Source of the DNA: Kingella oralis
GTDB taxonomy: Bacteria > Pseudomonadota > Gammaproteobacteria > Burkholderiales > Neisseriaceae
Assembly: GCF_014054985.1 (NCBI RefSeq)
Contig: NZ_CP059569.1
Coordinates: forward strand, 372,001 to 436,000
Direction of reading: 5' to 3'
Length of the DNA stretch: 64,000 nt
The position numbers were made by a program, and so were the translations under genes. The notes beneath the pieces are model-generated. The model made no database searches. It saw only the letters and a program-made list of their open reading frames with translations, and was not told the origin of the DNA. Shown piece by piece: positions 57,936 to 64,000 of this stretch (within the stretch, counting starts at the first letter, position 1; every line of letters begins with the position of its first letter).

Positions 57936-58301
57936 ATGAAGCACAGTTTTACCCTGCAATACGGCTTGGAATACAATGGCGAGACCCATTTTCAGGCTGC
58001 CTTAAAGCCGCTGACCATCGGCGGTGAGTTGAACGCGATGGATGCGATTGATGCCCTGCCCGCGCTGCCCGAAAACCCGAGCGAAGCGCAGCAATCGCGC
58101 CGCGCGGTGCAAGAGACGCTGATTTATTGGGCGCAGCAATTATCCATTGACGGCATCCCGCAAGACATCATCACCGCCGATTATCTGCTCAACCATTTGA
58201 GCGGCGCGGATTACAGCCAATTGGTGGACGAAATGGAAACCCTGCGCTCAAAATCCACCGCCGCTACGGAAGCCCCCGCGCGCCCCGCAGCGGCAGCCTG
58301 A
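57936..58301 (+). CDS. Tail assembly chaperone (Mu gp41-like), upstream frame
   Basis: 121 residues: FTLQYGLEYNGETHFQAALKPLTIGGELNAMDAIDALPAL is the family start. The C-terminal end becomes Ala/Pro-rich (TEAPARPAAAA) just before the stop, which lies in a DUS. An open frame shifted by -1 continues for another 70 codons, so a longer fusion form is likely. Confidence 0.82.
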   Translation: MKHSFTLQYGLEYNGETHFQAALKPLTIGGELNAMDAIDALPALPENPSEAQQSRRAVQETLIYWAQQLSIDGIPQDIITADYLLNHLSGADYSQLVDEMETLRSKSTAATEAPARPAAAA

Positions 58302-58513
58302 AGACCCCGCGCAGCAGCCAAACCGCCCATCAACAATACCGCCAAGCGGTGATTATGCTGGCACGCGCGGGGCTGGGCGCGGCGGACGTGCGCGCCATGT
58401 GCCACGCCGAGCTAACGGCATGGCTGCAAGACTTGCTTGCCAGCATGGGCATTCACAGCCCCACAGGCGGCGAAGTGATTGTGTCGCGGCGGCTGCCAAA
58501 ACCTAGCGCGTAA
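58151..58513 (+). CDS. Tail assembly chaperone extension in the -1 frame
   Basis: Open from 58151 to the TAA at 58511-58513 in the frame reached by a -1 shift from the gp41-like gene. It has no ATG, GTG or TTG before about 58349 and no ribosome-binding site, so it should be made by frameshifting. After the gp41 stop it reads HQQYRQAVIMLARAGLG then ADVRAMCHAELTAWLQDLLA. Possible slip sites are TCA-AAA near 58248 and the C run at 58273-58277. Mu and lambda make two-frame chaperones in this place. Confidence 0.6.
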   Translation, partial: RHPARHHHRRLSAQPFERRGLQPIGGRNGNPALKIHRRYGSPRAPRSGSLKTPRSSQTAHQQYRQAVIMLARAGLGAADVRAMCHAELTAWLQDLLASMGIHSPTGGEVIVSRRLPKPSA

Positions 58514-58612
58514 GCCTTTGGGCGCACGGGGCGAAGCCTTTACCATCTATCCCTATCTAGCCTTTAAACGATAATTAACCATGAGTTAATTTAAGTTTAA
58601 AGGCTATTTTTT

Positions 58613-60799
58613 ATGGCAAATGGCAATATGAATTTGTCGTTGACCCTATCGGCGCGCGATGGCGGGGCAAGACGCTTATTGCAACAAACACAAGAGGAAT
58701 TGGCGCGGCTTAACAGGGCGCAAGCTGCCCGCAATCGCGCCAATCGCCCTTATGAAATCGCAGGCGTGCGCGCCGAGCGCGAGATTCGCCGTGAAATCGC
58801 CCAAACCCAAGCCGCCTATAACCGCCTTGCCCGCAGAGGGCGCGCTTCGCACAACGATTTAGCCCGCGCGGCAACGGCTACGCGCAACCGCATCCGCGAG
58901 CTGAACGATGAGCTGCGGCAGGGCGCGGGCGGCTGGCGCAGCCGAATGGGCGCACTTGGGCGCGGGGCGGCAACGGTGGCGGCGGGCAGCGCGGCAGCTT
59001 ATGCGGCGGTGCGCCCCGAAGTAGAACGCTATAAGGCTTTGGATATGCGCTTGCGCGAGGTTACTTGGGCGGCGCATGGCGAAACGCGCGGCGCGGATAC
59101 GGCTTGGCTGCAACGCGAGGGCATGGCGCAAACCAAAGCCCTTGCGCTGGCATTGGTGCAGCAAAACGGTGGCAGCAGCGATTTGGCATTGGATACGCTA
59201 TCGGGGATGCTGGCTAACGGCATGAGCTGGGCGGATGTGCAAAAAAACGCAGCGGCAACGCACGCGATGGCACGCGCGGCAGGCGAAAACGGGCAATACG
59301 ATGGCGCAGCCGCCGCCAAGCTGGCGAAAACCTTTGCTGATAACGGGCTGGATGTGGCGAAGGCATCGCAAATGGCGGCGCAATCGGGCATGCAGGGCAC
59401 GTTTGAGATTGCCAACATGGTGCGCGATTTGCCCGCGCTGCTGCCCGATGCCAAGGCGGCGGGTTTTGGCGGCGAAGCGGGCTTGGCGTATCTGCTCTCC
59501 GCCCTGCAATCCGCATCCAACAAGGCGGGCAGCCCCGACGAGGCGGCGAACAATGTTAAAAACGTGTTGCAAAAAGCCTTATCCGCCGACACCACCAAAC
59601 GCATGGACAAGTTGCTGAAAACGTCGGGCAGCAAGGCGGATTGGCAAAAGATGGTGTTGGAAGGGCAAAAGCAGGGCAAAAACGCAGTGCAGGTGTTGGC
59701 GGATTTTGCCCAAACGCTGTTGAGCAAGGACAAGGGCTTTCAGGCTGTCAAAGCGCGGGCGGATAAGGGCGACGAGCTGGCGCAGCAGCAAATGGCGACC
59801 ATGCAGGCGTTTATGGTGAGCAAACTGATGCCTGATATGCAGGCGCGGGCGGGCTTGAATGCGATGATGGATGCCGAGCAGATGCGCCAGTATTTTGACG
59901 GCTTGATGGGCAATAAAACCGATGTGATCGGCGGCAAAAACCAGTTTATGGCGTTGGGCGAGGCGGCAAAACAGGAAAAGGCGCAGGCGGAAAAGGAATT
60001 GAGCCTGCAAAGTTCGCAGTTTTTCGCCACCGTTGCCGAGGGCGAAACCAAGCTGGCGCAATTGACGGCGCAGTTTCCTGTTGCCACCGAGGCGTTAAAG
60101 GCATTGGCAGCGGCAGCGAGCGCGGCGGCATTGGCGCAAGGGGCAATGGCAATGCTGGGGCGTGGCGGCGGCGCAGGTGGGGCGATGGGACGCATGGGCG
60201 GCTGGCTACGCGGGGCGGCGGCAAGCGTGGGTGGTTGGTTTGCCGCGCGTGGGGCGCAGGCTTCGGTGGCAGCAACACGCGCAGGGCAGGCAATCGGCGG
60301 CGTGGTGCGCGGCGCGGGCAGTTGGCTGGGCAATGCGGGCAAGGGCTTGGCGGGGGCGGTGGCGGGCAATCCGACCACGCTGGGCAAATGGGGCGCAGCA
60401 GGCTTGCTGCTGCATTCAGGCAGCCTGAACGCGGGCGAAAGCGAGCTGTTAGCACGGGCACAGGCGCAGCGAGGCAAGCAGCCTAATGTGATCCGCTTTG
60501 GGCAGCCGAATAACGCTGCTGCCGCGCGCGCCGAATCTGCGGAAAAACTTGCGCCGGTAATTAGCCAGCAAACGGCGGCATATCAAACCGCCACGCAGGC
60601 GCAAACGGCGAGCTTTCAGGCTGCCTTGGCGGCGGATACGGCGACGGTGGGCGGCAAGCTGGATGCGATTAACGGCACGCTGGGCGGGCTGAACCAAACC
60701 ATTCAAAACAATGTGCATGTGCAGCTGGATGGGCGCGTGATTGCGGAAAACGTGTCGCGCCATCAAGTGAATATGTTTAACCGAGGAGCGGGACAATGA
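58613..60799 (+). CDS. Tail tape measure protein
   Basis: The 728-residue protein sets tail length and is ejected with DNA. Features: N-terminal coiled coil (LQQTQEELARLNRAQAARNRANR ... TRNRIRELNDELRQG), the tape-measure core with LDTLSGMLANGMSWADVQKNAAATHAMARAAGENGQYDGAAAAKLAKTFADNG, a hydrophobic Ala/Gly-rich region at about 505-590 with many glycines, and a helical end with Gln/Ala repeats. A palindrome (ATTAAC-CATGA-GTTAAT, 58574-58590) lies just before it; AAAGG serves its start. Confidence 0.9.
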   Translation: MANGNMNLSLTLSARDGGARRLLQQTQEELARLNRAQAARNRANRPYEIAGVRAEREIRREIAQTQAAYNRLARRGRASHNDLARAATATRNRIRELNDELRQGAGGWRSRMGALGRGAATVAAGSAAAYAAVRPEVERYKALDMRLREVTWAAHGETRGADTAWLQREGMAQTKALALALVQQNGGSSDLALDTLSGMLANGMSWADVQKNAAATHAMARAAGENGQYDGAAAAKLAKTFADNGLDVAKASQMAAQSGMQGTFEIANMVRDLPALLPDAKAAGFGGEAGLAYLLSALQSASNKAGSPDEAANNVKNVLQKALSADTTKRMDKLLKTSGSKADWQKMVLEGQKQGKNAVQVLADFAQTLLSKDKGFQAVKARADKGDELAQQQMATMQAFMVSKLMPDMQARAGLNAMMDAEQMRQYFDGLMGNKTDVIGGKNQFMALGEAAKQEKAQAEKELSLQSSQFFATVAEGETKLAQLTAQFPVATEALKALAAAASAAALAQGAMAMLGRGGGAGGAMGRMGGWLRGAAASVGGWFAARGAQASVAATRAGQAIGGVVRGAGSWLGNAGKGLAGAVAGNPTTLGKWGAAGLLLHSGSLNAGESELLARAQAQRGKQPNVIRFGQPNNAAAARAESAEKLAPVISQQTAAYQTATQAQTASFQAALAADTATVGGKLDAINGTLGGLNQTIQNNVHVQLDGRVIAENVSRHQVNMFNRGAGQ

Positions 60800-62103
60800 G
60801 TATGTGGCATACGGTGTTGCAAGATGCGTCGTTTCGGGATGTGCACTTTGATGTGGTGGCATTGGATGAGCAAGACGGCAAGGCGTTGGTGGAACACGCG
60901 CGCCCGTTTACCGATGGCGTGTGGCTGGAAGACATGGGCAGCACGGGGCGGCAGGTGCAAGTGGAAGCGGTGTTTTGGGGCAAGGGCTACCATAGCCGCT
61001 TGAATGCGCTGGTGGAGGCGTTGATGGAACGCGGCGCGGGGGTGTTGGTGCATCCTGTGTGGGGGCGGCTGCAAAACATGATGGCAGCGAGCTGGCACTT
61101 TCACCACGACGCAGACAATGTGGACTATGCCACGTTGAGCATCACGTTTCGCGAAAGCGGCGAGCCGCAAAAGATTTTTGTGTTTGAAAACGCCTTTTTG
61201 ATGGCGATTGAACGACTAATCGCGCGGATTGACACTTATCGCGCGGCATTGGATGGCTGGATTGATGCGCTCACCATGGCAAAACAAAGCGTCGGCGCGC
61301 TAATCGGCAGCACGTTTGGCTTTGCCGGCGCGGCAAGGGGCGCGTGGGCGGCGTTGCGCGATTTGTTTGATGTGGGGAGTTTGGGATTAGGCGGGCACGA
61401 GGGCGGCGGCGCGGGCGATGGCGCAGGCAGTAAAAGGCTGTGGCGCGATATGCGCAATATGGTGCAGGCGGGCTTGTTTCAGGCTGCCGCGATTGGCGCA
61501 GATGGCGCGGTGCACACGGCGGATGTGCGCAGCGCGAAAAGCCGTTTTGATGCGCTGCTGCGCGCGGCGGATGCGGTGGCGACGGTGGAGCAGCGCATGG
61601 CAGTGGCTGCAAACAGCAACACACGCCGTGGCAGCGATTGGGCAGAGCGGGCGCAGGTGGGGCAAGTGTTGCGCTTGATGGCGTTGGACACGATGTTTCA
61701 GGCTGCCTTGTTGCTGCTGGAACACGATGGCGAGCGCATGACCGCGCCCGATGTGTGGCACATCAACCGCGCGGTGCGGCAGCGCACGGCGGCGGAAATT
61801 GCCCGCTTGCGCACCACGCTGGCGGCGATGCCCGACAAGACACAGGCTTATGATGCGGTGTATGCCGTGGTGGAAACGCTGCGTGATGCGGCGGCGCATT
61901 TAAACCTGCTGGCGATTGCCGTGCTGAACCAAAAACCGCCGTTGATTGCGCGCCCTGCGCCGTTAAGCGGTACGGTGCATCAATTGGCGTTTGCTTGGTA
62001 TGGCGAGATTAATCGCGCGGATGAGCTGATACGGCTTAATCCGCAGCTGCGCCATCCTTGCTTTATCCAAACAGGAGAAATCATGAATGGCTACGCCCAA
62101 TAA
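60796..62103 (+). CDS. DNA circularisation/tail protein (Mu gpN-like)
   Basis: A 435-residue protein of the DNA circularisation N-terminal family, part of the baseplate/tail of Mu. The N-terminal region (VLQDASFRDVHFDVVALDEQDGKALVEHARPFTDGVWLEDMGSTGRQVQVEAVFWG) is diagnostic. The rest is long-helical with an Ala/Gly-rich middle. It overlaps the tape measure gene by four bases and the next by 17. Two DUS copies encode FQAA strings. Confidence 0.88.
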   Translation: MSMWHTVLQDASFRDVHFDVVALDEQDGKALVEHARPFTDGVWLEDMGSTGRQVQVEAVFWGKGYHSRLNALVEALMERGAGVLVHPVWGRLQNMMAASWHFHHDADNVDYATLSITFRESGEPQKIFVFENAFLMAIERLIARIDTYRAALDGWIDALTMAKQSVGALIGSTFGFAGAARGAWAALRDLFDVGSLGLGGHEGGGAGDGAGSKRLWRDMRNMVQAGLFQAAAIGADGAVHTADVRSAKSRFDALLRAADAVATVEQRMAVAANSNTRRGSDWAERAQVGQVLRLMALDTMFQAALLLLEHDGERMTAPDVWHINRAVRQRTAAEIARLRTTLAAMPDKTQAYDAVYAVVETLRDAAAHLNLLAIAVLNQKPPLIARPAPLSGTVHQLAFAWYGEINRADELIRLNPQLRHPCFIQTGEIMNGYAQ

Positions 62104-63223
62104 TTTGTATGACAACCAAATTGTGCTGCGCATTGGCGGCATGGAGCATCGCACATGGCAAAGCTACGATATTGACAGCGATTTTTTGATTCCTGCCGAT
62201 GGCTTTGATTTTGAGCTGGGCGTGGCGGCAACACAGGGGCAAATCCCCGATTTAACAGGGCAACGCTGCGAAGTGGTGATTAACGGCGAAACGGTGCTCA
62301 CAGGCATTATCGGCAACCAGCGCGATGAGAAAGACAAGGGCAGCCGCTCGCTGCGCTTAACAGGGCGCGATTTGGCTTGCTTGCTGGTGGATTGTTCTGC
62401 GCCGCAAGTGAATGTAAAAGGCATGACGGTGCTGGCGGCGGTGCAAAAGCTGGTTGCGCCGTGGAGGCAATATCTGCCCCGCGTGGTATTGAAAGCGGAA
62501 AACAACCCCACGCTGGATAAGGTGGATATTGAGCCGAGCGAAAGCGCGTGGCAGGCGTTGAGCCATGTGGCGAACTCGGTGGGCTTGCATGTATGGCTGG
62601 AAGCGGATGGCACGCTGGCGGTGGGCGGGGCGGATTATTCGTCTGAACCTGTGGCAACCTTGTGTTGGAGCAGAAACGATAACCGCCGCAATGTGGAGCG
62701 CATCAATATTGAGCGCGATGTGGACAATCGCTTTTCGGAAGTAACCTTTTTGGCGCAATCGCACGGCAGAAGCGGCAATGCGGCGAAGCATGATTTGAAA
62801 TGGGTGTGGCAAGACCCGTCTATGCCTTTACACAAGCCGAAAACGGTGGTGGTGGCGGATGCGGATAATTTGGAAGCCTTGAAACGGCAGGCGAAAAAAC
62901 AGCTTTCAGATTGGAAGCTGGAAGGCTTGACGATTACGGTTACCGTGGGCGACCACAAAACGGTGGCGGGCGTGTTGTGGGCGGCGGGGCAGCGCGTGCA
63001 TTTGATTGACGAGGAAGAAGGCATTGATGCGATTTTCTTTGTGATGGGGCGGCGTTTGATGTTGAGCCGCATGGGTGGCACGCAAACGGAGCTGCGGCTA
63101 AAAGAAGATGGCGTGTGGACACCCGATGCCTATGCGAAAAAAGCGGAGCGGGCGCGCAAACGCAAGGGCAAGCGCAAAACGGCGCGGGGCAAGGATAAGG
63201 GCGAGGAGTTGAAAAGCAGATGA
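62087..63223 (+). CDS. Baseplate hub protein (Mu gpP-like)
   Basis: A 378-residue hub protein related to phage late-control D/T4 gp27. Signatures: IVLRIGGMEHRTWQSYDIDSDFLIPADGFDFEL, INGETVLTGIIGNQRDEKDKGSRSLRLTGRDLACLLVDCSAP, YSSEPVATLCWSR. The C-terminal tail is very basic (ERARKRKGKRKTARGKDKG). It overlaps both neighbours. Confidence 0.9.
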   Translation: MATPNNLYDNQIVLRIGGMEHRTWQSYDIDSDFLIPADGFDFELGVAATQGQIPDLTGQRCEVVINGETVLTGIIGNQRDEKDKGSRSLRLTGRDLACLLVDCSAPQVNVKGMTVLAAVQKLVAPWRQYLPRVVLKAENNPTLDKVDIEPSESAWQALSHVANSVGLHVWLEADGTLAVGGADYSSEPVATLCWSRNDNRRNVERINIERDVDNRFSEVTFLAQSHGRSGNAAKHDLKWVWQDPSMPLHKPKTVVVADADNLEALKRQAKKQLSDWKLEGLTITVTVGDHKTVAGVLWAAGQRVHLIDEEEGIDAIFFVMGRRLMLSRMGGTQTELRLKEDGVWTPDAYAKKAERARKRKGKRKTARGKDKGEELKSR

Positions 63224-63849
63224 GTTTGGCAAAATTGGCAAAGCGAACCGCGCAGGTGGCGCGGGGCGTGCAAGATGGGATTCGGCAGGCATTTCGCGGC
63301 AAGGTGGCGGCAACGCAATCGGGCGAGCCGATTCAGCGCGTGCAGGTGCAGGGTTTAGCCGATGAAACACTGCAAGATGTGGAGCAATTGCAGCAATTTG
63401 GCTTTACCAGCCATGCGCCTACTGGCAGCGAGATGATTGTGTTGCCTTTGGGCGGCGATACCACGCATGGCATTGTGATTGCCAGCGAGCATGGCAGTTT
63501 TCGGGTGAAAAATTTGCAAGGCGGCGAGGTGGCGGTGTATGACCAATCGGGCAGCAGCATTGTGTTGAAGCAGGGGCGGTTGATTGAGATGGACTGCGAT
63601 AATTTGGTGATTCGCGCCAGCCAAAAGGTGCGGATTGATAGCCCGCTGGTGGAGGCAAGTGCGCAGGTGTTAGCAAAAGGGCAAATCACAGGGCAAAACG
63701 GTTTAGCCATTTCGGGCGGCGAAGGCGGCGATGCGGTGCGCATCGAGGGCAGCCTGAAAACCACGGGCGATGTGGTGGCGGGGGATATATCGGTGCAGCA
63801 ACACACGCATCCGGGCGACAGCGGTGGCACAACGGGAGCGGCGCAATAG
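63220..63849 (+). CDS. Baseplate assembly protein V/spike (Mu gp45-like)
   Basis: A 209-residue membrane-piercing spike. N-terminal OB domain (IQRVQVQGLADETLQDVEQLQQFGFTSHAPTGSEMIVLPLGGDTTHGIVIAS), a beta-helix part with VLKQGRLIEMDCDNLVIRASQKVRIDSPLVEASAQVLAKGQITGQ, and the tip motif QQHTHPG where the two histidines bind iron in Mu gp45. A DUS encodes GSLK. Confidence 0.92.
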   Translation: MSLAKLAKRTAQVARGVQDGIRQAFRGKVAATQSGEPIQRVQVQGLADETLQDVEQLQQFGFTSHAPTGSEMIVLPLGGDTTHGIVIASEHGSFRVKNLQGGEVAVYDQSGSSIVLKQGRLIEMDCDNLVIRASQKVRIDSPLVEASAQVLAKGQITGQNGLAISGGEGGDAVRIEGSLKTTGDVVAGDISVQQHTHPGDSGGTTGAAQ

Positions 63850-63871
63850 CGCATGGATGGAAACAAGCAGA

Positions 63872-63913
63872 GGCAGCCTGAAACGGTTTATTCGTTTTGG
63901 CTGCCTTTTTTTG
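63872..63913 (+). terminator. Degenerate inverted DUS hairpin after gp45
   Basis: GGCAGCCTGAAACG and CGTTTTGGCTGCC pair with one bulge, followed by a T run. It lies inside the baseplate gene group, so it may act only partly. Confidence 0.55.
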
Positions 63914-63966
63914 GGGCGAAGCGGTGCGCCTGCCTGCCCTGCTTTGCTGCGTCGTATGATGCCAGT

Positions 63967-64000
63967 ATGGATAAAGAATTGAACCCTTTAACCGGCGATT
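63967..64000 (+). CDS. Start of a gp46-like baseplate protein (partial)
   Basis: Eleven codons, MDKELNPLTGD, before the window ends. The sequence N-P-x-T-G-D near the N terminus is typical of the Mu gp46/GP46 family, and the place after gp45 fits. The upstream ribosome-binding site is weak. Confidence 0.55.
   Translation, partial: MDKELNPLTGD

Larger units (their letters stand above)
33951..64000. mobile_element. Mu-like transposable prophage (right end outside window)
   Basis: About 30 kb in Mu gene order: leftward repressor, then ner, transposase A, ATPase B, gam, gemA, mor, lysis genes, head genes (gp27-gp29, F, G, I, T) and tail genes (gp36 to gp46). The left boundary near 33951 is inferred from the first TG of TGATAGTTTTGTCATAG, from the interrupted host frame and from the first prophage-type repeat. 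All core genes are intact by length and motifs. Many DUS copies lie inside the prophage, also within its genes. Confidence 0.93.

Overview
The window is chromosomal DNA of a Neisseriaceae bacterium, most likely Kingella or a close relative. The main evidence is a very abundant 12-mer, AGGCAGCCTGAA, and its complement, which match the Kingella-type DNA uptake sequence (DUS). The gene set (cmk-rpsA-ihfB, FimV/TspA-type protein, HpnC, PotF-type lipoprotein, dRS3-like repeats) also fits the family. DUS copies lie between genes, often as inverted pairs that form terminators, and inside genes, where they encode short strings such as FQAA, GSLK or RQPEN.

Bases 1 to about 33,950 are host chromosome. 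In order: 3' end of transaldolase; cmk, rpsA and ihfB; NAD(P)HX dehydratase; a CNP1-like protein; adk; a large FimV-like protein; RidA; a membrane protein; dihydrolipoamide dehydrogenase; a small membrane protein; an OsmC-like protein; an NfeD/stomatin pair; a small exported protein; D-lactate dehydrogenase; a rhodanese; squalene synthase HpnC; a zinc-less DksA; a SIMPL-domain protein; tRNA-Ser(GCU); a GNAT acetyltransferase; a PotF-like lipoprotein; glnS; a UbiJ-like protein; an RclA-like flavoprotein; an internally duplicated membrane protein; pgk; gluQ; recN; and a small gene that appears to be cut by a prophage. An 866-base stretch at 29,838-30,703 has no gene but several repeat elements.

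From about 33,951 to beyond the right edge lies a Mu-like transposable prophage in Mu gene order. The early region holds an S24-type repressor (leftward), Ner, DDE transposase A, ATPase B, small early genes, Gam, a moron-like cassette, GemA and Mor. The lysis region holds a CHAP-like endolysin, a holin-like protein and an overlapping spanin pair. The head genes are small terminase, large terminase, portal, MuF, gpG, protease/scaffold and major capsid. The tail genes are gp36-38, sheath, tube, a frameshifted assembly chaperone, tape measure, gpN, gpP, gp45 and the first codons of gp46. All late genes seen are intact, so the phage could be functional.

The most unusual region is 50,650-51,437. 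The MuF head protein ends in a nuclease-toxin-like domain encoded by AT-richer DNA. Directly behind it, on the opposite strand, lies a self-contained unit with a promoter, two tandem tRNA-like RNAs and a terminator. A second accessory unit (41,700-42,590) is a low-GC membrane coiled-coil gene with its own promoter, a palindromic operator-like site and terminators on both sides.
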